This document shows, piece after piece, positions 6,973 through 15,214 of a stretch of DNA of 64,000 nucleotides. Source of the stretch: Rhizobiaceae bacterium (GTDB lineage: Bacteria > Pseudomonadota > Alphaproteobacteria > Rhizobiales > Rhizobiaceae); contig JAMLJC010000001.1 of assembly GCA_023953845.1 (NCBI GenBank), forward strand, positions 1,736,001 to 1,800,000, in the 5' to 3' direction. A program made the translations under genes and the position numbers. A model generated the notes under the pieces. It worked only from the letters and a program-made list of their open reading frames with translations. It searched no databases and was not told where the DNA came from. Each line of letters starts with the position of its first letter. Position 1 is the first letter of the stretch.

Positions 6973-8497
6973 GGGGCGCACCCTCGTCCTGCGCCTTTCT
7001 GCCATCAGCAAGCGCTTCGGCCCGGTGCTGGCGAACGACGCCATTTCCTTCGACCTTGCACGCGGCGAGATCATCGCGCTGCTCGGCGAGAACGGCGCCG
7101 GCAAGACGACGCTGATGAACATCCTCTTTGGCCATTATGTCGCCGACGAGGGAGCGGTCGAGGCCTTCGGCAGGGCACTGCCGCCCGGCGATCCGCGCGC
7201 CGCGCTCGACGCCGGCATCGGCATGGTCCACCAGCATTTTACCCTCGCCGACAATATGACGGTCGAGGAGAATATCGCGCTCGGCACGCAGAGCCTGTGG
7301 CGCGCGAAACTCGACCGCACGGCCGCCCGCGCCCGCATCGCGGAACTCGCCAGAACCTTCGGCCTCGCTGTCGATCCGCGCGCCGTCGTCGCCACACTTT
7401 CGGTCGGCGAGCGCCAACGCGTCGAGATATTGAAGGCGCTCTATCGCGACGCGCGCATCCTCATTCTGGACGAGCCGACGGCGGTGCTGACGCCGGCCGA
7501 GTCCGAGGCGCTGTTCCGCACGCTGAAGCTGCTTGTCGCCAACGGCCTGTCGATCATCTTCATCTCCCACAAGCTGAACGAGGTGATGGCGGTCAGCGAC
7601 CGCGTGCTGGTGCTGCGCGGCGGCAGGTTGTCGGGCGAGCGCCGGACTTCCGAGACCAACAGGCAGGAGCTTGCCGCGTTGATGGTCGGGCAGGAGGTTG
7701 CCCCGCCTGCCGTTTCGGAGCCGAAGCCCGGCAAACCCCTGCTTGTTCTGAACGGCGTCTCGACCTTGCGGCGCGGCAACGCCACCCCGCTCGACGAGGT
7801 GTCGCTGACGCTGACCACCGGCGAGATCACCGGCCTCGCCGGCGTTTCCGGCAACGGGCAGGCAGCGCTTGCCGCGCTCATCGCCGGTGTCGAGCGACCG
7901 GCTGCGGGTTCGATTTCCATTGAAGGGACGCCGCAGTCCAACTGGTCCCCAAGAGCCGCGCTCGGTGGCGGCGTCGCCCGCATTCCGGAAGACCGTCATG
8001 CGGTGGGTACGATCGGCGACATGAGCGTGACGGAGAACGTCATCGGCGAACGCTACCGCACCTCGCGCTTCAGCCGCCGCGGCTTCCTCGACTGGAAGGC
8101 GGCGCGCGCATTCGCCGAGGAACTGATCCGCGACTACGACGTCAAATGTCCGTCGCCCGAAGCGCGCATCCGCCTGCTTTCCGGCGGCAACATGCAAAAA
8201 CTCATTCTGGGCCGTGCACTCGATCCCGATCCTGTCGTGATCCTTGCCAACCAGCCGACGCGGGGGCTGGATGTGGGCGCCGTCTCCTATGTCCACAAGC
8301 GCCTGCTTGAAGCGCGCGACCGCGGTGCGGCGATCCTGCTGATCTCGGAGGATCTGGAGGAGATTCTGGCGCTGTCCGATCGTATTCTTGTGATGAGCAA
8401 GGGAAAGTTGTCGTCGCCGTCGCGGCGCGGCGAGCGGACGATCCGCGAATTGGGAGAGCTGATGGCGGGACATGCGGAGGTCGGGTATGCGCCTTGA
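6911..8497 (+). CDS. ABC transporter ATP-binding protein, two-domain sugar/nucleoside type
   Basis: A duplicated ATPase of the RbsA/YufO type. Domain 1 has Walker A GENGAGKTT, Q-loop MVHQHFTL, signature LSVGERQR and Walker B ILILDEPTAVLTP. Domain 2 has the usual degenerate P-loop GVSGNGQAAL, signature LSGGNMQK and the unusual Walker B region VVILANQPTRG. It energises import through the two permeases that follow; its stop overlaps the next start. The start is uncertain: no ATG exists, homologs begin near LRLSAISKRFG, and the only candidate starts are TTG 6911 (GAGG six bases upstream) and GTG 6827, both near or inside intergenic repeats. The first 20-odd residues are therefore repeat-derived or not translated. 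Confidence 0.88.
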   Translation: MAEVTPPGSLREPPSPQGGGAGRTLVLRLSAISKRFGPVLANDAISFDLARGEIIALLGENGAGKTTLMNILFGHYVADEGAVEAFGRALPPGDPRAALDAGIGMVHQHFTLADNMTVEENIALGTQSLWRAKLDRTAARARIAELARTFGLAVDPRAVVATLSVGERQRVEILKALYRDARILILDEPTAVLTPAESEALFRTLKLLVANGLSIIFISHKLNEVMAVSDRVLVLRGGRLSGERRTSETNRQELAALMVGQEVAPPAVSEPKPGKPLLVLNGVSTLRRGNATPLDEVSLTLTTGEITGLAGVSGNGQAALAALIAGVERPAAGSISIEGTPQSNWSPRAALGGGVARIPEDRHAVGTIGDMSVTENVIGERYRTSRFSRRGFLDWKAARAFAEELIRDYDVKCPSPEARIRLLSGGNMQKLILGRALDPDPVVILANQPTRGLDVGAVSYVHKRLLEARDRGAAILLISEDLEEILALSDRILVMSKGKLSSPSRRGERTIRELGELMAGHAEVGYAP

Positions 8498-9536
8498 GCC
8501 GAAACCCGCTCCGTCGCTCGGCGTGCTCCTCCTGTACCCGCTCGCCGCGATCCTCGCGACGCTCGTCATCGCATCGCTGCTTGTTCTGGCGGCCGGAGCC
8601 TCGCCCTTCTCCGTTTTCTACCTCGTCGTGAAAGGCGCGGCCGGCTCGCAGTTCGCGCTGATGGAGACGCTATCGCGCGCGACGCCGCTGATCTTCACCG
8701 GTCTCGCGGTGGCCGTCGCCTTCCGCGCAAAACTCTGGAACATCGGCGCGGAAGCGCAGCTCTATATTGGCGGGATCGTCACCGTCGTTTTGGGCGCGGG
8801 CCTGCTGCCATTGCCGTCCTTTCTACTGATCTCGATCATCATGGTTGCCGCGATGGCTGCCGGCGCGCTGCTCCTGCTCGGCCCGGCCGTGCTCAAGACG
8901 CGTTTCGGTGTGGACGAGGTCGTGACGACCTTGCTCCTGAACTTCATCGTCCTGCTCTTCGTCTCCATGCTGCTCGAAGGCGTGTTGAAGGACCCGATGG
9001 GCCTCGGCTGGCCGCAATCGCAGAAAGTGATTGCCGAGGCGCAACTGCCGCGCATCGTCACCGGCCGCCGCCTGCATTACGGCTTTGTCATCGCGCTGGT
9101 GGCTGCTGTCGTGGTCTGGGTGGTGATGAAGAAGACCGCGCTGGGCTACGAGATGCGCGCTGTCGGCCATAATGCGGAAGGCGCGCGCTTTCTCGGCATT
9201 CCGGTCAACGCGGTGCTGATGAAGACGGCGCTGCTCTCGGGCGGGCTGGCGGCGCTCGCCGGCTTCTCGGAAGTGTCCGGCCTCAAGGGCAACCTGACGC
9301 TCGATCTGTCGCCGGGCTTCGGTTATTCGGGCATCGTGGTGGCGATGCTCGCCATGCTCAATCCGCTCGGCGTCGTGCTGTCCGCCATCTTCGTCGCCGG
9401 CGTCTTTGTCGGCGCCGACGCCATGAGCCGCTCCGCCGGGGTGCCGAGCTATATCGCCGACGTGATGGTGGCGACGTCGCTGCTCACTATGGTCACGGCG
9501 ATGCTCCTGGTCAGATATCGGGTGAGGTGGAGATGA
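8487..9536 (+). CDS. ABC transporter permease (BMP/nucleoside type, first)
   Basis: 349 residues with about nine hydrophobic segments, of the RbsC/YufP permease family. Recognisable parts are ALMETLSRATPLIFTGLAVA, FRAKLWNIGAEAQLYIGG, RFGVDEVVTTLLLNF and AEGARFLGIPVNAVLMKTAL, the last being the cytoplasmic loop that contacts the ATPase. ATG 8487 has GGAGG six bases upstream and overlaps the ATPase end by 11 bases, so translation is coupled. It works as half of the channel with the following permease. Confidence 0.93.
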   Translation: MRLEPKPAPSLGVLLLYPLAAILATLVIASLLVLAAGASPFSVFYLVVKGAAGSQFALMETLSRATPLIFTGLAVAVAFRAKLWNIGAEAQLYIGGIVTVVLGAGLLPLPSFLLISIIMVAAMAAGALLLLGPAVLKTRFGVDEVVTTLLLNFIVLLFVSMLLEGVLKDPMGLGWPQSQKVIAEAQLPRIVTGRRLHYGFVIALVAAVVVWVVMKKTALGYEMRAVGHNAEGARFLGIPVNAVLMKTALLSGGLAALAGFSEVSGLKGNLTLDLSPGFGYSGIVVAMLAMLNPLGVVLSAIFVAGVFVGADAMSRSAGVPSYIADVMVATSLLTMVTAMLLVRYRVRWR

Positions 9537-10477
9537 CCGAGGCTCTCGAAATCCTCCTCACCGCGTCGTTCTGGGTGGCCGCGATCCGCATCGCTTCGCC
9601 TCTGATCTTCGCCACGATGGGCGAGCTGATTTGCGAGCGGGCCGGCGTTCTCAATCTCGGCATCGAAGGCATCATGACGGTCGGCGCGTTTGCCGGCTGG
9701 TTCACCGTCTATTCCGGCGGCGACCTCTGGACCGGGGTCGTCGTCGCGGCGCTGGCCGGCGCGGCCTTCGGCTTCCTGCACGCGACGCTCACCGTGCCAC
9801 TCGGCCTGTCGCAACATGTCGTCGGCATCGGCGTCACGCTGCTCGCCACCAGCCTCACCTATTTCACCTATCGGCTGATGCTGCCGGAAGTCACCTCGCC
9901 GCCGAAGATCGAGCCTTTCGCGCCGCTGCCGATACCTGGCCTGTCGCGGATACCGATTCTCGGCGAGGCGCTGTTCTCGCAGACCCCGCTCACCTATCTC
10001 GCTTTCCTGACCGTGGGGGTCATCGCCTGGGTGCTTTACCGCACGCCGCTCGGCCTTGCGGTGAGGGCGGCCGGCGAGAACCCATCGGCGGTCGAGGCGC
10101 AAGGTATTTCCGTCACCGCCATCCGCATGGGTGCGGTGATGGCCGGCAGCGCGCTGATGGCAATCGGCGGCGCGTTCCTCACCATGTCGGCCTTCAATTC
10201 CTTCTTCTTCAACATGATCAACGGCCGCGGCTGGATCTGCATCGCGCTCGTGGTGTTCGGCTCGTGGCGGCCGGGCAAGGCGCTGATCGGCGCAATTCTC
10301 TTCGCCGCCTTCGATGCCTACCAGATCCGCCTGCAACAGCTTTCCGGCGGCGTCGTGCCCTATCAGGTCTTCCTGATGCTGCCCTACATCCTCTCCATCG
10401 TGGCCCTTGTGCTCGTCGCGCGCCGCGCGACATATCCCAAGGCGCTGATGATCCCTTACCAGAAAGGCGAAAGATGA
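9533..10477 (+). CDS. ABC transporter permease (BMP/nucleoside type, second)
   Basis: 314 residues, a multi-span membrane protein of the YufQ type. Motifs include ASPLIFATMGELICERAGVL, LNLGIEGIMTVGAFAG and the ATPase-contact loop ENPSAVEAQGISVTAIRMG. The start codon shares the ATGA overlap with the preceding permease stop and is preceded by GAGGTGG. Together with the upstream genes it completes a binding protein-ATPase-permease-permease importer. Confidence 0.93.
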   Translation: MTEALEILLTASFWVAAIRIASPLIFATMGELICERAGVLNLGIEGIMTVGAFAGWFTVYSGGDLWTGVVVAALAGAAFGFLHATLTVPLGLSQHVVGIGVTLLATSLTYFTYRLMLPEVTSPPKIEPFAPLPIPGLSRIPILGEALFSQTPLTYLAFLTVGVIAWVLYRTPLGLAVRAAGENPSAVEAQGISVTAIRMGAVMAGSALMAIGGAFLTMSAFNSFFFNMINGRGWICIALVVFGSWRPGKALIGAILFAAFDAYQIRLQQLSGGVVPYQVFLMLPYILSIVALVLVARRATYPKALMIPYQKGER

Positions 10478-11760
10478 GCTTTGACCTGATCGTCAAGGGC
10501 GGAACCCTGCCGGATGGCCGCGTCGCCGATATCGGCATCAGCGGCGAGACGATCGCCGCGATCGAGCCGAAGATCGATGCCGAGGCCGGGTGCGTCATCG
10601 ATGCCGCCGACGATCTCGTCTCGCCGCCCTTCGTCGATCCGCACTTCCATATGGACGCGACGCTCAGCTACGGCATTCCGCGCATCAACAGGTCCGGCCT
10701 CCTGCTGGAAGGCATCGCGCTTTGGGGCGAGTTGAAGCAGGTGATGACCTATGAGGAGGTGCGCGACCGCGCGCTCGCCTATTGCGACTGGGCGGTCTCG
10801 ATGGGCCTGCTCGCGATCCGCAGCCATGTCGACACCTGCGACGACCGGCTGCTCGGCGTCGATGCCTTGCTGGAGGTGAAGAAGACGGTCGCGCCCTATA
10901 TCGACCTGCAGCTCGTCGCCTTCCCGCAGGACGGGTTCTACCGCGACCCGACCGCGCGCCAGAACACCATCCGCGCGCTGGACAAGGGCGTCGATGTCGT
11001 TGGCGGCATTCCGCATTTCGAGCGTACCATGGCCGACGGCACCCGCTCCGTCACCGAACTCTGCGAGATCGCCGCCGAGCGCGGGCTGATGATCGACCTG
11101 CATTGCGATGAATCCGACGATCCGCATTCGCGCCATATCGAGCAGCTTGTCTACGAGACGCAGCGGCTCGGGCTTCAGGGCAGGGCCAACGGCTCGCACC
11201 TGACCTCGATGCATTCGATGGACAATTATTACGTCTCGAAGCTTCTGCCCCTTATGGCGGAGGCCGAGGTGAGCGCGCTCCCCAACCCGCTCATCAACAT
11301 CATGCTGCAGGGCCGGCACGACACCTTTCCGAAGCGGCGCGGCCTCACCCGCGTGAAGGAGATGCAGGCGCTCGGCATCAAGGTGGGCTGGGGCCAGGAT
11401 TGCTGCATGGACCCGTGGTATTCGCTGGGCACGGCCGACATGCTCGACGTCGCCTTTATGGGCCTGCATGTGGCGCAGATGTCGTCGCCGGCCGACATGG
11501 CGAAGTGTTTCGACATGGTGACCAGCGTTAACGCGCAAATCATGGGCCTCGACCATCTCGGCCTTGAGGTCGGCAAGCGCGCCAGCCTCGTCGTGCTCGA
11601 TGCCGGCAACCCCATCGAAGCAGTGCGGTTGCGCCCAGACCGGCTGTGCGTGATTTCGCGCGGCAAGGTGGTTTCGGAAAAGCCGAAACGCGATGCGAAG
11701 CTGACGCTCCCCGGCCGGCCGGGTATGATCAACCGGCGGCACGCTGTAGATTACTCGTAG
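10474..11760 (+). CDS. Cytosine deaminase-like metal-dependent amidohydrolase
   Basis: 428 residues of the amidohydrolase superfamily, closest to CodA-type cytosine/isoguanine deaminases. Metal ligands are visible: the HxH pair in FVDPHFHMDATLSYG, the acid/His pair in MIDLHCDESDDPHSRHIE, a His in NGSHLTSMHS and the catalytic Asp in KVGWGQDCCMDPWYSLG. The C-terminus is the usual small beta domain (GKRASLVVLDAGNP). It starts with ATGA overlap on the permease stop, so it is the metabolic partner of the importer. A hydrolytic deaminase of cytosine, isoguanine or a related ring is most likely. Substrate not fixed by sequence. Confidence 0.88.
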   Translation: MSFDLIVKGGTLPDGRVADIGISGETIAAIEPKIDAEAGCVIDAADDLVSPPFVDPHFHMDATLSYGIPRINRSGLLLEGIALWGELKQVMTYEEVRDRALAYCDWAVSMGLLAIRSHVDTCDDRLLGVDALLEVKKTVAPYIDLQLVAFPQDGFYRDPTARQNTIRALDKGVDVVGGIPHFERTMADGTRSVTELCEIAAERGLMIDLHCDESDDPHSRHIEQLVYETQRLGLQGRANGSHLTSMHSMDNYYVSKLLPLMAEAEVSALPNPLINIMLQGRHDTFPKRRGLTRVKEMQALGIKVGWGQDCCMDPWYSLGTADMLDVAFMGLHVAQMSSPADMAKCFDMVTSVNAQIMGLDHLGLEVGKRASLVVLDAGNPIEAVRLRPDRLCVISRGKVVSEKPKRDAKLTLPGRPGMINRRHAVDYS

Positions 11761-11764
11761 CGGG

Positions 11765-12562
11765 CTACTTCACGCCCACGCCGGCCATCAGCCCACCATC
11801 GACAAGATAATCGCCGCCGGTGGAGAAGGCGGCGCGGTCGGAGGCGAGAAACGCCACCATCTCGGCCACTTCCTCCGGTTCGCCGACGCGGCCGAGCAGA
11901 TGCGCCTCGCCGAAGCGGCGGATGACGGCGTCGACATCGGCATCCGGACCGTCGAAGACACGCGCGGCCATTTCCAGAAGCGGCGTGCGGATCGATCCCG
12001 GACTGATCGAATTGACGCGGATGCCCTGTTTCGCGTGATCCACCGCCATGGCACGCGTCAGCGCATGGATGGCGCCCTTGCTCGCCACATAGGCCGCGAC
12101 ATTGGGCTGGCAGTTGTAGCCCTGCACGGAGGAGATGCTGACGATGGCCCCGCCGCCGCGCTTCTCCATCAGCGGGATGCCGAAATGCGCGGTGAGATAG
12201 ATGGAACCGACATTAACGGCGAGGCAATGATTCCATGTCTTCTCGTCGGTCGAGGTCACGGTGCCGTAGGGATGCGCGGCGGCTGCGTTGACGATGATGT
12301 CGAGACCGCCGAACTCCCGTTCGATCCGGCCGATCACCGACTCGACGGCCTTGCTGTCCGACACGTCGGCTTTCGCCACGGTCACCTTCAGCCCATCGTC
12401 CGCCGCGAGTCGCGCCATCGCGGCATTGACCTTCTCGTCGATGCCACAGGCCAGGACCACCGCCCCCGCGCGGGCGAGCCTGAACGCGGACGCGCGGCCG
12501 ATGCCGCTGGTGCCGGTGACCAGCGCCACCTTGCCCGAGAACTCCGTGGCCAGATCCTTCAT
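11765..12562 (-). CDS. SDR family oxidoreductase
   Basis: 265 residues of a classical short-chain dehydrogenase. Cofactor motif TGTSGIGRAS (17-26), NAAAAH for the NNAG position, catalytic Ser in VSISSVQGYN, and YVASKG for the YxxxK pair; the C-terminus has the SDR ending GGDYLVDGGLMAG. ATG 12562 was chosen because GGAGG lies seven bases upstream. It is divergent from mannonate dehydratase with 148 bases between. A role as an SDR-type fructuronate/mannonate oxidoreductase in uronate breakdown is plausible from context only. Other sugar or secondary-alcohol substrates are equally possible by sequence. Confidence 0.9.
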   Translation of the reverse strand: MKDLATEFSGKVALVTGTSGIGRASAFRLARAGAVVLACGIDEKVNAAMARLAADDGLKVTVAKADVSDSKAVESVIGRIEREFGGLDIIVNAAAAHPYGTVTSTDEKTWNHCLAVNVGSIYLTAHFGIPLMEKRGGGAIVSISSVQGYNCQPNVAAYVASKGAIHALTRAMAVDHAKQGIRVNSISPGSIRTPLLEMAARVFDGPDADVDAVIRRFGEAHLLGRVGEPEEVAEMVAFLASDRAAFSTGGDYLVDGGLMAGVGVK

Positions 12563-12630
12563 GTGACGTCCTCCCATCATCGTCGGCTATATCCGCAGCG
12601 CTTCTGGTAGACCTCAAAGCCGATGGGCGG

Positions 12631-12658
12631 ACAAGAGGTTTTGGCTGCTGCCTCTTGT
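12631..12658. promoter_or_regulatory. Inverted repeat between SDR and uxuA, possible operator
   Basis: ACAAGAGG (12631-12638) and CCTCTTGT (12651-12658) are perfect 8-bp arms with a 12-base spacer, centred in the divergent 148-base gap. It is a candidate site for a dimeric regulator controlling both uronate genes. No regulator gene lies next to it in this window. Confidence 0.4.
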
Positions 12659-12710
12659 ACTTTTCACGACCCTTTGGTTAGGAAAGCCGGTTCCGAGCGA
12701 GGAGATGAAA

Positions 12711-13910
12711 ATGCGGCAGACATGGCGATGGTTCGGCGAAGACGACCCGGTGTCGCTCGACAACGTCAAGCAGGCGGGAGCCGTCGGCATCGTTTCCGCA
12801 TTGCACCACATCTATGACGGCTCCGCCTGGCCTCAGGCCGAGGTCGATCGCCGGCGCGACGTCATTCAGGCGGCTGGGCTGACGTGGGACGTGGTGGAAA
12901 GCATTCCCGTCCGCAACGAGATCAAGATCGCGGACGGGAAGCGGGCGCAGGCGATCGATAGCTGGAAGGATTCCATGCGCGCCGTCGCCAAGGCCGGCGT
13001 GAAGACCATCTGCTACAACTTCATGCCCGTTGTGGACTGGACGCGCACGGATCTGCGCTGGCCGCTACCGACGACGGGGCTTGCCCTGCGCTTCGACGCC
13101 ATCGACTTCGCCGCCTACGACATCTTCGTGCTGGAGCGCCCCGACGCGGACGGGAGCTACACGCCGGAACGGGTGAAGGAGGCGAAGGCGCGTTTCGAGG
13201 CGATGAGCGAGGAAAAGCTCGCCACCGTCGAACGCAACCTGATCGCCGGGCTGCCCGCGACGGAGCGCAAGTTCGACAGGCCGGCCTTTAGGCAGGCGCT
13301 GCTCGACTTCACCTCGATGAGCGACGACGAACTGCGCTCCAACCTGTTTTATTTCCTCAAGGAAATCGGGCCGATCGCCGACGATCTCGGCGTGCGCCTC
13401 TGCATCCATCCGGACGATCCGCCCTTCTCGCTGTTCGGCATGCCGCGCGTCGTCTCCACGGCGGCGGATGCGCGGCGCATCCTGAAAGCCTATGACTCGC
13501 CGAACAACGGCCTCACTTTCTGCACCGGTTCCTACGGCACGCGCGCCGACAACGATCTGCCGGCCATGGTGAAGGAGTTCGGCGACCGCATCCACTTCGC
13601 CCATCTGCGCAATATCACCATCGAGCCGGACGGCTCCTTTTACGAAGCCGAGCATCTCGAGGGCGGCACCGACATGGTGGCGGTGCTCGATGCGTTTCTC
13701 GCGGAACAGCAGAAGCGCAAGGATGTCGGCCGCGAGGACTGGATGATCCCCATGCGTCCCGACCATGGGCACCTGCTCGCCGACGACATCGACAAGACCC
13801 GCATCAACCCCGGCTATTCGCTGATCGGCCGGCTGAAAGGTTTGGCGGAACTGCGCGGCATCATGCGGGCGCTCGGCGCGACCAAATACCCGTCGCTCGG
13901 TCTGCACTGA
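12711..13910 (+). CDS. uxuA: Mannonate dehydratase
   Basis: 399 residues. UxuA dehydrates D-mannonate to 2-keto-3-deoxygluconate in glucuronate catabolism, using a metal in a TIM barrel. Recognisable blocks are TWRWFGEDDPVSL at the N-terminus, IVSALHHIYDGSAW, TICYNFMPVVDWTRTD, LCIHPDDPPFSLFG, FCTGSYGTRADNDL, HFAHLRNI and the C-terminal MRPDHGHLLADD. Length matches the family (about 395). ATG 12711 has GGAG six bases upstream; ATG 12705 is too close to that site. The product 2-keto-3-deoxygluconate would feed the Entner-Doudoroff pathway. Confidence 0.95.
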   Translation: MRQTWRWFGEDDPVSLDNVKQAGAVGIVSALHHIYDGSAWPQAEVDRRRDVIQAAGLTWDVVESIPVRNEIKIADGKRAQAIDSWKDSMRAVAKAGVKTICYNFMPVVDWTRTDLRWPLPTTGLALRFDAIDFAAYDIFVLERPDADGSYTPERVKEAKARFEAMSEEKLATVERNLIAGLPATERKFDRPAFRQALLDFTSMSDDELRSNLFYFLKEIGPIADDLGVRLCIHPDDPPFSLFGMPRVVSTAADARRILKAYDSPNNGLTFCTGSYGTRADNDLPAMVKEFGDRIHFAHLRNITIEPDGSFYEAEHLEGGTDMVAVLDAFLAEQQKRKDVGREDWMIPMRPDHGHLLADDIDKTRINPGYSLIGRLKGLAELRGIMRALGATKYPSLGLH

Positions 13911-14020
13911 GAATTTCGGCGCCGGCCGGTCTCCGCGAGGCCGAAGGAGGTTTCGCAGGCGCGGGCTCGACCTCTCGCGATAGTGGACTATTATAGTCAG
14001 CAATCGTGACGGAGGCGTCC

Positions 14021-14296
14021 ATGCGTTCGAAAATTCTGATTGCGATCGCTCTGGCGGCGTTTGCCGCCGGCTGCACGACGATGACGCCGGAGGAGCGCCG
14101 CGCGGCGGACGAAGCGCAATGCCGTTCCTACGGTTTCTCGAAAAAGAACGACGCCTTCGCCGCCTGCCTGCAGCGCATCGAGCTTGACCGCCGCGCCCAG
14201 CGTCGCGCCGACGCGCTTACCTTCCATCGAGGCTACTACGACCCGTGGCTTTACCGACCAGTCATCGTCTATGCACGGCCGCCTGAGGCGAAATAG
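14021..14296 (+). CDS. Small lipoprotein, uncharacterised
   Basis: 91 residues. The N-terminus MRSKILIAIALAAFAAGCTT is a clear lipoprotein signal with a lipobox (FAAGC), cysteine at residue 18. The mature part is short, basic and rich in Arg and Tyr, with two further cysteines (AQCRSYGFS, AACLQRIE) that could form a disulfide. ATG 14021 has GGAGG six bases upstream; a short GACTA/TAGTC palindrome lies at 13986-13998 before it. Family resembles widespread small envelope lipoproteins of rhizobia. Function unknown. Confidence 0.8.
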   Translation: MRSKILIAIALAAFAAGCTTMTPEERRAADEAQCRSYGFSKKNDAFAACLQRIELDRRAQRRADALTFHRGYYDPWLYRPVIVYARPPEAK

Positions 14297-14308
14297 CACC
14301 GCGAGGGC

Positions 14309-15214
14309 TCAGCCCCGTCTCACCGCTTCGACATGCCGGGAAAAGTCGCGGGTCTCCATCAGCGCCTTGCAGCGCGCGAAGCGCCCGTCCGCATAGGCGC
14401 GGAAATCGTCAGCCGGATTGCCGCTGGCCAGCTGGATCAGCCCCCAAAGCGTCCACAAGAGGTCGCACATCGCCTTGTAGATGACGATGCGGCCCCGCTC
14501 GCCCAGCCGCGCCTCTCCACCGAAATAGGCACGGATCATCTCCTCCTCCTGCGCCTCTCCGAACTTGCCTTCGACGGAAAGGTCGCCAAGGTCCCACATC
14601 GGATCGTTCATGCCCGCATATTCCCAGTCGACGATCCACATGCGGTCGCCTGTGTCGAGAAAATTCTCGCAGAGCGGGTCGCAATGGCAGGCGACGTTTG
14701 GCAGGGGATGGGCAGCCAATGCGGAGCGGATGTCCTCAGCCTCGCGCACCACGTCGTGATAGCCGGAGGGGAGCGCGACATCCTTGGTCGACAGCACCTT
14801 GAGATAGTCGTCGATCATGGAAAACAGCTCGAACCGGAACGGGAACACGGCGCTGGACGTATGCAACCGGCGAAACGCTTCTCCGGCTCGCCCGGCTGCC
14901 CCCGCATTTAGCTTGAAGGTCGCCGGCGACATGGTCTGCGCACCCGCGATGAAGCGCGTGACCATCACCCCGTCGCGCGCGTCGAAATACAGCACTTCGG
15001 GGCTGACTCCGGCTTTTGCCGCTTCGCGCGCCGCCACGGCTTCATGCGCGCGGTTGATATATTCCTCAGTGCCCTTGCCGGGAATGCGCAGGCAGTAGTC
15101 GCTGACATGGAAGACGAGATTGGTGAGGCCGCCGAGCCGCGTGATGGGACCGACGTGATCTTCGAGCAGCGGGATGGCCGCCATGGCCTTGCGTGCGATG
15201 GCGATGTCCGTCAT
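14309..15214 (-). CDS. Choline/ethanolamine kinase-like phosphotransferase (copy A)
   Basis: 301 residues of the APH/choline-kinase fold. Nucleotide loop region LGGLTNLVFHV, Brenner motif CHCDPLCENFLD (His-x-Asp-x4-Asn) and metal motif IVDWEYAGMNDPMWDLGDL are intact, so it should be an active small-molecule kinase. Its start overlaps the stop of the FAD-GcvT oxidoreductase (15211-15214, ATGA), so the two are translationally coupled. A second kinase of the same family lies at 20302-21192, also fused by overlap to a paralogous oxidoreductase. The substrate is probably an amino alcohol or a derivative from betaine-like uptake (inference). Confidence 0.88.
   Translation of the reverse strand: MTDIAIARKAMAAIPLLEDHVGPITRLGGLTNLVFHVSDYCLRIPGKGTEEYINRAHEAVAAREAAKAGVSPEVLYFDARDGVMVTRFIAGAQTMSPATFKLNAGAAGRAGEAFRRLHTSSAVFPFRFELFSMIDDYLKVLSTKDVALPSGYHDVVREAEDIRSALAAHPLPNVACHCDPLCENFLDTGDRMWIVDWEYAGMNDPMWDLGDLSVEGKFGEAQEEEMIRAYFGGEARLGERGRIVIYKAMCDLLWTLWGLIQLASGNPADDFRAYADGRFARCKALMETRDFSRHVEAVRRG

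Noticed and set aside
9631..10473. Long upstream extension of the amidohydrolase frame
   Set aside because: It lies over the second permease in another frame and is Arg/His-rich without family motifs. The true start is ATG 10474 with ATGA overlap.
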